Shown here one piece after another: positions 36,240-43,917 of a DNA stretch of 64,000 nt. Positions within the stretch are counted from its first letter, which is position 1, and each line of letters opens with the position of its first letter. Origin of the DNA: Hoeflea_A sp963921345. GTDB taxonomy: Bacteria > Pseudomonadota > Alphaproteobacteria > Rhizobiales > Rhizobiaceae. The position numbers and the translations under genes were made by a program. The DNA lies in assembly GCA_963921345.3 (NCBI GenBank), contig CAWUFE020000007.1, positions 3,100,001 to 3,164,000 on the forward strand, written 5' to 3'. A model generated the notes under the pieces. The model had not been told where the DNA came from and ran no database searches. It saw nothing but the letters and a program-made list of their open reading frames with translations.

Positions 36240-36841
36240 GACCGGCAGCCCCCGGGGCCGACAGCCCTCACCGTCATCCGGCAGGCCGGGCCATCATCCA
36301 CCCAGCGCGCATCGATCGCCACGACCTGGCTGTCATCCCCGATCGTCCGCGTCGATGTCAGAAGGTCCAGAAGCGCCTTCAGGATGTTGTCCAGATCGCG
36401 CTTCTTGCCGCCTCCGGCGGGTTTTCCCGCCGTTCCTGGGCGACTTTGTCGCCCTTCTGTGCACGGCGTCGCGGTGCTTGCCCCCGGCGGGTTCCCCCGC
36501 CGCTCCTGTGGCACGGCGTCGCTTCGCTTGCCTCCGGCGGGTTTTCCCGCCGTTCCTGGGCGACTTTGTCGCCCTTCTGGGCACGGCGTCGCTGCGCTTG
36601 CCTGTGGCACGGCGGCGCTTCGCTTGCCTTCATTGCGACAGGCGTGGACATCGACTTCAATCTTGCCGTCCAGACACGCCCTGCCGCACTGGCGATTGCG
36701 CCCCTCAATGAGCGTCCAGCCGGCATCGCCGATCCACTTCCTGTATTCAGGTGACCGGTGGCGACGTTTTCCGGTGCCGCGATAAAGCCGCCACACTGAC
36801 GGCGGCATCGGCAGGTCGACCGTGAAAGAGCGTTGCGTCAT
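36236..36841 (-). CDS. rusA: RusA-type Holliday junction resolvase expanded by in-frame repeats
   Basis: This 201-aa protein has the RusA core at both ends: FTVDLPMPPSVWRLYRG at the start, and KRDLDNILKALLDLL with later DDSQVVAID, which hold the catalytic Asp residues. Normal RusA proteins are about 120 aa. Here roughly 70 residues (about 70-142, GKRSAAVPQ, ATPCPEGRQSRPGTAGKPAG and similar, repeated) are inserted immediately before the KRDLDN active-site segment. All are encoded by GC-rich palindromic repeats with the frame kept. Whether it is active or relies on a tolerated loop is unknown. It overlaps both neighbours. Confidence 0.82.
   Translation of the reverse strand: MTQRSFTVDLPMPPSVWRLYRGTGKRRHRSPEYRKWIGDAGWTLIEGRNRQCGRACLDGKIEVDVHACRNEGKRSAAVPQASAATPCPEGRQSRPGTAGKPAGGKRSDAVPQERRGNPPGASTATPCTEGRQSRPGTAGKPAGGGKKRDLDNILKALLDLLTSTRTIGDDSQVVAIDARWVDDGPACRMTVRAVGPGGCRS
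36410..36630. repeat. GC-rich coding palindromic repeat cluster in rusA
   Basis: A run of about 220 bases is made of repeating modules: GGCGGGTTTTCCCGCC (twice), GGCGACTTTGTCGCC (twice), GGGCACGGCGTCGC variants (three) and GGCGGCGCTTCGCTTGCC. It is the largest cluster in the window and is fully in frame. Confidence 0.88.
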
Positions 36842-36960
36842 CGCGCCAGCAGAGCCATCCAGCCGATGAATCCCATCGAGACAAACAGCACTGTCCAAGC
36901 AATCAGAAACTTCGCTTTTCCGGCCATCAGTTTCGGCTCCTGCATCTGCGTCTCTTTCAT
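36838..36960 (-). CDS. 40-residue single-pass membrane peptide
   Basis: The frame begins MKETQMQEPKLMAGKAKF and then has one hydrophobic helix (LIAWTVLFVSMGFIGWMALL). The start at 36960 is preceded by GGAGAAGGAC, and its stop overlaps the RusA start (ATGA). Too short for assignment; it could be a superinfection or membrane-interacting peptide. Confidence 0.6.
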   Translation of the reverse strand: MKETQMQEPKLMAGKAKFLIAWTVLFVSMGFIGWMALLAR

Positions 36961-37121
36961 ATTGTCCTTCTCCATTCTTTGCCGGGCTTCCTCGGATTAG
37001 CGGTGGTCCAATGACACTCCCGTGAGCGCTGCCCGCCCCACCGCGATGTCCGCCATCACGATCCGAGGCTTGTTCCACGCACCCGGCTGGCGCGGTCAGG
37101 TTTGCCAGCGGGCAATTCCCG

Positions 37122-38000
37122 CTACCGGTGACCCATGAACACCGGACAGCCGGTGGCGCTACCGACGCCCTCAACAGCTTCCGCAAAGGCCGCCTGCTCG
37201 CCCTCAAGCCGGTTGATGACGGCAAACGCGAACTTGATGTCGCCCCGGTTCAACCGGTAGCGAAGCTTCGCTTCGAAGGTCCGGCGCGCGCCGCCCATGA
37301 ACACAGGACAGGAGATTGTCACCGCGTCCGGAACCTCCATCTTGCCGCTGCGCCCGCTGGTCTCGTCCTCTTCCTCGTAGGCCAGGCTGTTGGCGCCGCT
37401 TTGCAGCCGCGTCCCCGACTTGAACTTCACCTGCCGGTCGATGCGCAGTTCCGAGGCAAGCTCCAGCAGACCGGCGCCGGCGGGCGCGGCGATCGTGTAG
37501 AGCATCTCTTCCAGGAACAGGCCGAGCTCGGACTGCGTCATCAACTGGCCGTCGATCTCGCGCCAGCGCTGCCACGGCACCGAGAACGGAAAGTCGTGGG
37601 CTGCCGTGTGCCGGCACCGGTCGGGCCTCGACACCTTGCCGCCGCTGGCGGCATGATAATCGATCACCGCCTGCATGGTGTTCTTCTCCAGGCTGGCGAA
37701 GATCGCCGTCTCCTTGCCCTTGAAGCGGTTCACATACTCGATGAAGCTCGCCGTATCCTCGAATTTCGGTGTCGCCTGCACATGGTCCGGCAATTGCGCA
37801 TTCACAGGCTCGAACTGGGCGATCTCGAACCCCTTCGGGATGATATAGCCAACGCGGCCACCCGGCAGGGTAAGGGCATCCGGCTCGGCAAGTCCCGCGC
37901 CTGCGGCCAATGCCGACTGGACGAGGTTTTCGCGCTCGCAGGCGCTTTCCGGTTCGGTCGTGCCGGCGGAATTCGGGGATGTGCGTTCGGTCTTACTCAT
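37122..38000 (-). CDS. DUF2303 family phage protein
   Basis: This 292-aa protein has the DUF2303 (YfdQ-like) pattern: GYIIPKGFEIAQFEP early, SFIEYVNRFKGKETAIFA, and the Cys-containing end VTISCPVFMGG. DUF2303 proteins are found in many phage early regions; the biochemical role is unknown. The start overlaps the 110-aa gene by 8 bases. Confidence 0.82.
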   Translation of the reverse strand: MSKTERTSPNSAGTTEPESACERENLVQSALAAGAGLAEPDALTLPGGRVGYIIPKGFEIAQFEPVNAQLPDHVQATPKFEDTASFIEYVNRFKGKETAIFASLEKNTMQAVIDYHAASGGKVSRPDRCRHTAAHDFPFSVPWQRWREIDGQLMTQSELGLFLEEMLYTIAAPAGAGLLELASELRIDRQVKFKSGTRLQSGANSLAYEEEDETSGRSGKMEVPDAVTISCPVFMGGARRTFEAKLRYRLNRGDIKFAFAVINRLEGEQAAFAEAVEGVGSATGCPVFMGHR

Positions 38001-38325
38001 TGCCGTTGTCCTTTCTGGTGTTGGTGAAGTCGGCCTCGACGATCGCCGGCAGGTTGGGCTGGCGCGGGTCTTGCCGCGTCAACTCGCCCGCGCCGGCGTC
38101 GAAGAAGAAGATCGCGCCGAGCCGCGGCGGCTGCGGTACGTCGTATTTGAGATCGCCCTTGACCTCATAGGCGTCGGACTTGCGCGACAGGCTCAGCTTG
38201 ATCGTGATCGAGCCCTTGCCGCCATGGCTCTCGACCGCCTCGACGATCCGGTCGAGCGCATCCTCGAAGTCATTGAGCAACTGGCCGCGATCAACCTCGC
38301 GGATCAACTGGATGGCGGATTTCAT
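37993..38325 (-). CDS. Hypothetical early phage protein preceding DUF2303
   Basis: This 110-aa protein starts MKSAIQLIREVDRGQLLNDF and has a beta-rich middle, SITIKLSLSRKSDAYEVKGD, consistent with a small alpha/beta domain. It is regularly found beside DUF2303 genes in phages of this group, which suggests a joint function. No motif recognised. Confidence 0.68.
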   Translation of the reverse strand: MKSAIQLIREVDRGQLLNDFEDALDRIVEAVESHGGKGSITIKLSLSRKSDAYEVKGDLKYDVPQPPRLGAIFFFDAGAGELTRQDPRQPNLPAIVEADFTNTRKDNGNE

Positions 38326-38945
38326 GAAAACCTCCGTGATGGGGATGGGAAAGTGGCATGATGGCGAGAAAAACGCGCACGCCGCCGTCGCGCCGGGGCG
38401 CGCCAGTCGCGCGACGATTCGATGGCATTGCGGGCGCGAGCGTCCGGGCCGTCACCGGCGGCCAGCGCGTCGATAACGGCGCCCTCAATGCGCTGTCCGA
38501 CGCAGTTGCGTACCGGGCGATTGACCACCAGTGTATTTGGCTGCGTCATGGCGCGTTCTTTCCGGCAAAAGTGTAGGACGGGTCGTCCTGGCCGCTTCGA
38601 GTGAAGATGATCGAAGTGGATTTTGTTGATGACCCCGATATCCGAAGGTGCGAGGGTGACGCGAACGTAAGGGATGCCGAATTCGGCGGTGTTGATGAAA
38701 AGCATGGGCTGCCCATCATCGTCGGCATTGATCAGGAACAGCTTGGCCTCGGGGGCGGGGTTGGCGGCGATATAGGCTTTGAGCCGCGCTACTTTTGCAA
38801 GCGTTGGAGTGCCTTCACCATCACGCCATCGTCGCCAAGTGCTGCCGCTACCGACACGCGCACGCTGGATGACCGTCGATGGCGATAATCCAACACCAAC
38901 CGCGTAAGCTTCTATTTCTGCGATTAACTCTTCCATCGATTTCAT
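38322..38945 (-). CDS. HTH-type small regulator, possibly two proteins in one frame
   Basis: The first 65 residues (MKSMEELIAEIEAYAVGVGL ... GTPTLAKVARLKAYIAAN) form a lambda-repressor-like HTH. The rest of the frame is a beta-rich part, then from an internal ATG at 38549 (MTQPNTLVVNRPVRNCVGQR) a 75-residue basic part. That internal start has GGAAAG upstream, so the frame may produce a second shorter protein. The stop overlaps the next gene (ATGA), which supports the frame. Confidence 0.5.
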   Translation of the reverse strand: MKSMEELIAEIEAYAVGVGLSPSTVIQRARVGSGSTWRRWRDGEGTPTLAKVARLKAYIAANPAPEAKLFLINADDDGQPMLFINTAEFGIPYVRVTLAPSDIGVINKIHFDHLHSKRPGRPVLHFCRKERAMTQPNTLVVNRPVRNCVGQRIEGAVIDALAAGDGPDARARNAIESSRDWRAPARRRRARFSRHHATFPSPSRRFS

Positions 38946-38950
38946 CCCGC

Positions 38951-39373
38951 TCAATCGCTGCTATCGCGCGGCGTCACCAACTCCCCTGCATCTCCACGGA
39001 AATCGATATCGGGAATGATCGCCTGCGGCTTGAAGGTGATGCGCGTGTGGTAGACGGACACATCAACCGTGCCGAGTTGCTCGACCAGGTACGGCGTGTT
39101 GTCGGACTTGCCGAAGAAGTGCTTGGTGTATTCGCCTGGCGCTTCCTTGCAGGTGACTTCCAGTTGCCGCCCCTGATCGGCGATGGAACACCGGCCGACG
39201 ACTTCGAACAGGTAGCTGTCGGTGATGGAGTTCATGAAGACGACGCGACGCACGATCTCGAAATTGTCGGCGGCTTTTGACAGGTTGTGTGATGCGATTT
39301 TGGCGTCGTCCTGGCAGGCTGTCAGCGCTGCCGTGGTCATCAGAACCGATGCAAGCAAAAGTTCCTTTTTCAT
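38951..39373 (-). CDS. Phage-encoded lipoprotein (phiJL001 Gp84-like)
   Basis: This 140-aa protein has a lipoprotein signal, MKKELLLASVLMTTAALTAC, with lipobox LTAC (Cys20). The mature part is beta-rich with two Cys (CSIADQGRQLEVTC), consistent with the beta-sandwich lipoprotein family first seen in phage phiJL001. It should sit in the outer or inner membrane of the lysogen. A role in superinfection exclusion is plausible but inferred. Confidence 0.8.
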   Translation of the reverse strand: MKKELLLASVLMTTAALTACQDDAKIASHNLSKAADNFEIVRRVVFMNSITDSYLFEVVGRCSIADQGRQLEVTCKEAPGEYTKHFFGKSDNTPYLVEQLGTVDVSVYHTRITFKPQAIIPDIDFRGDAGELVTPRDSSD

Positions 39374-39846
39374 CTGTCCTTCTCCAATTTTTTGCCGGAG
39401 CGCCCCGCCCCGTTGATCTTGTCCTGCACGCCGCGAAACGCTGCACAGACACTTTCGATCCGGGCGTTCAATTCACGCCGCTCATGGGCGTCGATGATCT
39501 CGTCGGCCAAAGCACCGGAAAACGAGGTGTTGAAGTCGCCCGTCTGTTCCAGAATGCGCGTCAGGTCAGCGAGCGTCGCCGACAACCCACGATCCGTTTC
39601 ATCGATCCGGACCAGCCGATAACCCTGCTGGCGCGCCAGCCACTCGGTGATCACCGGCGACCCGGCCAAAGCCTCCAGATCGGGCACCAGGCTGAGGCGC
39701 AACTGTTCCTCGTATTGCGCCGACTGCACCTTCGACAGCATCGCGGCAGACAGGCCGAGATCGCCCGCAACGAACGTACCGCCACCCGCCAACGTCACCG
39801 CGCGACGCACCGCCGCCTTCAACTCATAGGTCAGCTTTTCGAGCAT
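39370..39846 (-). CDS. CII-like regulator (Phage_CP76 type)
   Basis: This 158-aa protein resembles the phage CII / Phage_CP76 group: AVRRAVTLAGGGTFVAGDLG, then LSAAMLSKVQ and LVPDLEALAGSPVITEWLA. Such proteins govern the lysis-lysogeny choice. The C-terminal half is a long helix. It overlaps the Cro-like gene by 23 bases. Confidence 0.72.
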   Translation of the reverse strand: MLEKLTYELKAAVRRAVTLAGGGTFVAGDLGLSAAMLSKVQSAQYEEQLRLSLVPDLEALAGSPVITEWLARQQGYRLVRIDETDRGLSATLADLTRILEQTGDFNTSFSGALADEIIDAHERRELNARIESVCAAFRGVQDKINGAGRSGKKLEKDR

Positions 39847-40132
39847 GCCGCATCTCTCTCGAAACTTTCGGATGGGGTTTTTCGGCGACGCAGGACGCGG
39901 CCGATGGCAGGGTGGGGCGCGCGCGGCCGCCCTTCTCCTCTCGGGACGGCGAGATAGGATTTCTATCAATATAGGCAAGAAAGCGCTCAAACACTTCAAG
40001 CGTGCAACTTTTGCCAGAACGAAGGTTTTTGTAGAGCCTGTTATTTTGCACCGCTATTCGACAAAGTGTTGCCGGAGCGATACCGCGCAGTTCAGACTCT
40101 CTCTCAATGAGGGCTATGAATTCACGGGTCAT
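39824..40132 (-). CDS. Cro-like HTH regulator, first leftward early gene
   Basis: This 102-aa protein has an N-terminal HTH (GIAPATLCRIAVQNNRLYKN) and a basic C-terminal tail. It is divergent from the repressor gene and starts only about 8 bases from the -10 box, so its mRNA is nearly leaderless. Position and HTH make it the Cro counterpart. Confidence 0.72.
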   Translation of the reverse strand: MTREFIALIERESELRGIAPATLCRIAVQNNRLYKNLRSGKSCTLEVFERFLAYIDRNPISPSREEKGGRARPTLPSAASCVAEKPHPKVSREMRHARKADL

Positions 40133-40139
40133 AGCTACC

Positions 40140-40169
40140 CTATTAGAGACATTTGTCTCCCTTAGTCAA
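40140..40169 (-). promoter_or_regulatory. Leftward early promoter
   Basis: On the minus strand the -35 TTGACT (40164-40169) and -10 TAATAG (40140-40145) are 18 bases apart. The operator at 40146-40159 fills the spacer, so a bound repressor would block RNA polymerase. Confidence 0.7.
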
Positions 40170-40218
40170 GAGACTATTGTCAGCCTACCAAACTCTGGGA
40201 AAATGAGACATAAATCTC
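40146..40218. promoter_or_regulatory. Immunity operators (three sites)
   Basis: Three 14-base dyads lie in the divergent region: GAGACATTTGTCTC (40146-40159, perfect), GAGACTATTGTCAG (40170-40183) and GAGACATAAATCTC (40205-40218). The second overlaps a -35-like TTGTCA for the repressor gene; the third overlaps its start region. The arrangement matches autoregulated repressor/Cro switches. Confidence 0.75.
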
Positions 40219-40221
40219 CAC

Positions 40222-40563
40222 ATGGGCAAAAAATTTCGTGACGCATTCTTGGAAGCTTTAAAGCGGGAACAAGTGACAGCGCAAAAAGTTGCCAGAGCCA
40301 CCGGTGTGTCAATTCACCAACTCAAAAAACTCAAGGAAGGCAAAAGCCGCTCAACCAACGTGGATGACGCGGTTAAGGTGGCTCGGTTTTTCGGTCAGTC
40401 CCTGGATCAGTTTTTGGATGATCATTCAATTCGAGAAGACGTCGAGCTAATCGAAGTCTTGATGCAGCTAGAACCTTCGGAGCGTCAGTTTCTGCTAAAC
40501 GCCGCAAAAGCTCAGATCGCCGCTCGCAATCAAACTCATCAGCAATCCGACAAAGAGCTTTAG
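40222..40563 (+). CDS. Prophage repressor (CI-like, no peptidase domain)
   Basis: This 113-aa protein has an HTH_3 domain (residues about 15-65: VTAQKVARATGVSIHQLKKL) and a short helical C-terminus (VELIEVLMQLEPSERQFLLN). It lacks the Ser-Lys self-cleavage domain of lambda CI, so induction probably depends on an antirepressor or another signal. The Rha-type gene at 49.9 kb is a candidate partner. It should bind the GAGACA-type operators on either side. Confidence 0.78.
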   Translation: MGKKFRDAFLEALKREQVTAQKVARATGVSIHQLKKLKEGKSRSTNVDDAVKVARFFGQSLDQFLDDHSIREDVELIEVLMQLEPSERQFLLNAAKAQIAARNQTHQQSDKEL

Positions 40564-40953
40564 CAGCCTCCTTCGGCGTCATAGTTGGCTCCGAACATCG
40601 ATAGACTATTCCCGTGGAATATCATGTTTCGGGAAAAATTTGAAAAACCGGAACATTAAGCGAACATTTATGGCTTGAGTCAAGCGCCATAATGCCGTCG
40701 CCATAATGCCATCGCATGCCACCGCTGGTGCACTTCGATTTCACAATACGTTCCGATCCCCGCATCGCCCTCGGATACAATAGTTCCTTTAGGTGTGCCT
40801 CCCTTCCTACCGAAATAGAGATATTTGTCTCCTTTTTAATTGACAAGAGATAATTGTCTCTTTTATCGTTCGAAGTGCGCCCTCGCCGAAGGCGCCATGA
40901 CCCGGCCTTGCCGGTGAGCCGATCGCGGGGGCGACCAACGGGAGGAAACTGCC
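40564..40953. promoter_or_regulatory. Intergenic control region of the rightward operon
   Basis: No gene is supported here. Two further operators occur, GAGATATTTGTCTC (40818-40831) and GAGATAATTGTCTC (40847-40860). A plus-strand promoter has -35 TTGACA (40840-40845) and a -10-like TTTATC or TATCGT near 40862-40869, with the second operator in the spacer. A direct repeat, GCCATAATGCC, appears at about 40688 and 40700. Confidence 0.7.
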
Positions 40954-41181
40954 ATGTCGATGTTTCTGATCACCAAGGACATCCTGATCGGCCGCTGCGT
41001 CGGCGACGACGATCAGGGCTGGCGTTTCCTGCCGAACGCCACGTCGCACAAGCCCAGCCGCAAGGCATGGCCGTCGGCGGTCTCGTGCATCCCGAAATGG
41101 GCCTTCGGTCTCTCCGACGATCTGCTGACGGCTGAGGAATGGGCTGCCCTGCTCAAGGCCAGCCGAAAGGATGCGGCGTGA
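40954..41181 (+). CDS. Small phage protein, first gene of rightward operon
   Basis: This 75-aa protein starts MSMFLITKDILIGRCVGDDD after GGAGG. Trp- and Lys-rich in the middle, it ends in an acidic helix (AEEWAALLKAS). No family recognised; its position after the operator-controlled promoter makes it an immediate-early gene. Confidence 0.68.
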   Translation: MSMFLITKDILIGRCVGDDDQGWRFLPNATSHKPSRKAWPSAVSCIPKWAFGLSDDLLTAEEWAALLKASRKDAA

Positions 41182-41405
41182 TGAGCGACCGACTTTCCCT
41201 CAAAATTCTGCGGGAATTTCCTGACAGAGCCGAGTCCGTCGAGACGACTGTCCGCATTGGCAACAAGAGCATCACAAACACTGTCCGGCTGCGTCCTGCC
41301 GGTCGGGGCGATCAACGTGCTCGCAAGGGTTTTATCGAAGAGGTTCGCGCTGAAATCGAGCGAGACCTCGTTGCTGCCATGCGCCGTAGCGGATTAAGTG
41401 GGTGA
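41181..41405 (+). CDS. Small basic phage protein
   Basis: This 74-aa protein (MSDRLSLKILREFPDRAES ...) has a beta-rich N-terminal half and a helical C-terminus (EEVRAEIERDLVAAMRR). The ATG shares one base with the previous stop (TGATG), so translation is coupled. Function unknown. Confidence 0.65.
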   Translation: MSDRLSLKILREFPDRAESVETTVRIGNKSITNTVRLRPAGRGDQRARKGFIEEVRAEIERDLVAAMRRSGLSG

Positions 41406-41624
41406 CCGCATGAGCTTGACCAGTGTTTCCACGGCCTCGCAACGAGCGCTTGACATCGGATGGTCTTGGCTTGCCCACCCTTGCAATTCGTCGATCAGGC
41501 GATTTGGGAATGTCGGATTTGATATCGACAGTTCGTCGACGATTAGCTTTGCCGCGTATTGTGTTGCTTGGACATGCGAAACAAGCAAATCAAAGCCATT
41601 AACAGTCTGGTTTTCATTCGACAT
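41394..41624 (-). CDS. Small protein on the opposite strand within the rightward operon
   Basis: This 76-aa protein (MSNENQTVNGFDLLVSHVQA ...) is helical and acidic, with a good AAGGAG ribosome site. It is transcribed against its neighbours, and the 3' end overlaps the previous gene by 12 bases. It may be expressed in the lysogen. No family recognised. Confidence 0.6.
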   Translation of the reverse strand: MSNENQTVNGFDLLVSHVQATQYAAKLIVDELSISNPTFPNRLIDELQGWASQDHPMSSARCEAVETLVKLMRSPT

Positions 41625-41756
41625 TTTGGCGTTCTCCTTGTTGGTCTCAACTCGTCAAGGGGCACGTCGTGCTGACCCGCTGCAACGGGTCAGCACACTT
41701 TGCCGCATCATAGTCATCACCCGGAGTCCGAACAACCTTTACGGGAGAGCGGCGCC

Positions 41757-42524
41757 ATGACCGCCCTCTCTTCCATCCAGTCCCTGATCGATCGCGGCGC
41801 GCTGTTCGTGATCAACCACAGCGCCGGCAAGGACAGCCAGGCCATGACGATCGTCCTGAAACGGATCATCCCGGCGGATCAGCTGCTGGTGATCCACGCC
41901 GATCTCGGACACGTCGAATGGGCAGGCGTTCAGGACCACATTCGCAACACCATCGGCGACCTGCCGCTGATTGTCTGCCGCAACGACAACAAGACGCTCC
42001 TGGAGATGGTGGAGCGGCGCAGCATGTGGCCCAGCCCCGGCCAGCGCCAGTGCACCAGTGACCTGAAGCGAGGTCCGATCGAGCGCGAAATCCGTCGCTA
42101 TCTCAAGGCCAATTCTTGCTTCGAAGGTCTTGTGGTCAACTGCATGGGCATCCGTGCGCAGGAGTCGCCGGCAAGGGCCAGGAAGAAGGCGTTCGGCTTC
42201 AACGCGCGCAACAGCGTCGCCGGCCGCGAGTGGTACGACTGGCTGCCGATCTTCGATCTGTCGGAAGCCGAGGTCTTCGAGACCATTGCCGAGGCCGGCC
42301 AGGAGCCGCACTGGGCCTATGGTGTCGGCATGTCCCGCCTGTCATGCGTTTTCTGCATCATGGCGAACCGGCAGGACCTGCGCACCGCCGCCAGGCACAA
42401 TCCGGAGCTCTATCGCGAATACGTCCGGCTGGAACGACGCATCGGCCACACGCTTTCCATGGACGGTCGTCCCCTCGATGAGGTTGTCGGCATTCCGGTT
42501 GAAGCTGACCGGAGGGCGGCGTGA
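41757..42524 (+). CDS. PAPS-reductase-family PP-loop protein
   Basis: This 255-aa protein has the PP-loop SAGKDSQ (Ser22-Ser27), the downstream RRSMWPSPGQRQCTSDLKRG segment and a Cys pair in LSCVFCIMANRQDL. That is the architecture of the PAPS reductase / DndC-IbrA-like family, which uses ATP to activate sulfur or adenylate substrates. Phage members have no proven common substrate. It could affect sulfur chemistry of DNA or tRNA, or cysteine metabolism. The ATG at 41757 follows GGGAG; the longer frame is ignored. Confidence 0.82.
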   Translation: MTALSSIQSLIDRGALFVINHSAGKDSQAMTIVLKRIIPADQLLVIHADLGHVEWAGVQDHIRNTIGDLPLIVCRNDNKTLLEMVERRSMWPSPGQRQCTSDLKRGPIEREIRRYLKANSCFEGLVVNCMGIRAQESPARARKKAFGFNARNSVAGREWYDWLPIFDLSEAEVFETIAEAGQEPHWAYGVGMSRLSCVFCIMANRQDLRTAARHNPELYREYVRLERRIGHTLSMDGRPLDEVVGIPVEADRRAA

Positions 42525-42538
42525 TGGACCGCACGATC

Positions 42539-42763
42539 TCAGTCGGTGATTTCGAGACGCCGCTCAATTCGGTCAAGACGGGCCTTGATCGTGGCGCTTT
42601 CGCTATCGCGGGTCAGATCGCTTTGCACAAGTCCCATCAGGTGGGATTTCATCGACCGGATTTCGCCACGCATCTCGGACATCTCGCTATGCATCGCGCC
42701 AACCTCGCTGCGAAGCGCCTTCAATTGTTCAAAGATCAGTTCGTTCGTGACGTTCTCGCTCAT
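42539..42763 (-). CDS. Small coiled-coil protein on the opposite strand
   Basis: This 74-aa protein is an almost continuous heptad helix (EVGAMHSEMSEMRGEIRSMK). It lies convergent to the PAPS-reductase-like gene. Such short coiled coils occur often beside phage membrane or regulatory genes. Function unknown. Confidence 0.55.
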   Translation of the reverse strand: MSENVTNELIFEQLKALRSEVGAMHSEMSEMRGEIRSMKSHLMGLVQSDLTRDSESATIKARLDRIERRLEITD

Positions 42764-42986
42764 GGCCGCACCATAGCCGCCATCGGCGATGCAAGCAATT
42801 GTTTGCCCTCACACATCTCGAATCCGCCCGAGGGTCCTCCCCCTTCTGACCGCGGCGGGCCGGCCGGCCTGTCTTTATCCCAATCCTCCCAGGACAGGTC
42901 GGCCGCACTTTCAACCCAGGAACCAATGGCCCCGGCATGACCGACACATCCCATCACCTTGAGGTCGGCGACGAGGACGCGGGCGC

Positions 42987-43202
42987 ATGAGATACGCAGA
43001 GACCCGCGGCCTCTATGTCGGCGTTCCCATGACAATCCAGGGCATCATCGACCATTCCGGTGAGGTAGCGGCGGTGCGCGTGGTCGGCACCGACGACGGC
43101 GAGGCCGACTCGTGGGGCTACAGCGACAAGCAGATCGCCCAGTTTGCCGAAATTCTGAAAGCCGCGGATTCATTTGAAAGGACCGACAATGGGCCAGCCT
43201 GA
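42987..43202 (+). CDS. Small phage protein
   Basis: This 71-aa acidic protein (MRYAETRGLYVGVPMTIQGI ...) has a beta-rich N-terminus. Its ATG overlaps the stop of a 17-codon frame (42937-42990, MTDTSHHLEVGDEDAGA) that may be a leader. It overlaps the next gene by 14 bases. No function assigned. Confidence 0.6.
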   Translation: MRYAETRGLYVGVPMTIQGIIDHSGEVAAVRVVGTDDGEADSWGYSDKQIAQFAEILKAADSFERTDNGPA

Positions 43203-43386
43203 CAGCATATCGACAGCAGACCGCCTGAGCGCCGCCGAGAGAAAGATCGACGTGCTGCAGGGCCAGGTTCTGCGGGCGGGCGGCGAAGCGGCCGTCTGTC
43301 ATGCCGACATCATCGAACTCAAAGCGCGCTTGATGGAGCTTGAGGCGCGGCTTTCGATAAATCCTCAGCGGGGGATTCGCGCATGA
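43189..43386 (+). CDS. Short coiled-coil phage protein
   Basis: This 65-aa protein (MGQPDSISTADRLSAAERK ...) forms one long helix with heptads (VLQGQVLRAGGEAAVCHADI). It starts at 43189, within the previous gene, and ends in an ATGA overlap with the next. Confidence 0.58.
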   Translation: MGQPDSISTADRLSAAERKIDVLQGQVLRAGGEAAVCHADIIELKARLMELEARLSINPQRGIRA

Positions 43387-43850
43387 CGCACACCCCCGCC
43401 CTTCCCCCTGAAATCCGCCGTTGCATCAAGGGCGCGGCCATTGCCCTCGTTCTCGCCGGCGCTGCCCGCGGTCGCGGCGACGGCGAGAGCGCGTCCAGGT
43501 CACCACGCCCGGAGCCGTCACCCTTTAGACCCCGACGGGCGGCACCCCCAAGCCTCGACCCGCCCGACCGGATCGCCAGTCCCCTTTCGCGGGCGGTCCG
43601 GTCACCCGAACCACAGCCGGAGAACGCCATGTCCGTCCACATGAACATCCACAACGTCGTCAGCATCAGCCTGGCCAGTCGCAGCCGCAAAAACGGCAAC
43701 AGCCGCATGATCCGTATCGTAGCAACGGACTATAAGGGCCAATTCGTCGAGCACGAATTCAGCCTGTTCGGAAAGACCGACGATCTCGAAGCGCTGCCAA
43801 AGGCACCCAATTTCGAGGACTACGACAACCCCGAGCATGCCCATGATTAA
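43383..43850 (+). CDS. Phage protein with internal start
   Basis: The 155-codon frame begins in an ATGA overlap with a GGGGG ribosome site. The first 82 residues are Arg/Pro/Ser-rich and look disordered. An internal ATG at 43629 with CGGAG upstream (MSVHMNIHNVVSISLASRS ...) starts a compact 73-aa beta-rich domain that is probably the functional product. Both may be made. Confidence 0.55.
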   Translation: MTHTPALPPEIRRCIKGAAIALVLAGAARGRGDGESASRSPRPEPSPFRPRRAAPPSLDPPDRIASPLSRAVRSPEPQPENAMSVHMNIHNVVSISLASRSRKNGNSRMIRIVATDYKGQFVEHEFSLFGKTDDLEALPKAPNFEDYDNPEHAHD

Positions 43851-43917
43851 CCTCAAGGGCGCCTGCGCCTTCGCGACCCTCATCCTCATCATCACGGCAA
43901 CACTGGTGACACTATGA
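43837..43917 (+). CDS. 26-residue membrane peptide
   Basis: The frame MPMINLKGACAFATLILII... consists of one hydrophobic helix. It overlaps the previous gene and shares ATGA with the ERF start, which fits a coupled tiny gene. It is below the usual detection size, so certainty is limited. Confidence 0.42.
   Translation: MPMINLKGACAFATLILIITATLVTL

Noticed and set aside
40622..40846. Small minus-strand gene in the immunity region
   Set aside because: It would start with TTG inside the operator/promoter and has no ribosome site; its composition is not convincing.
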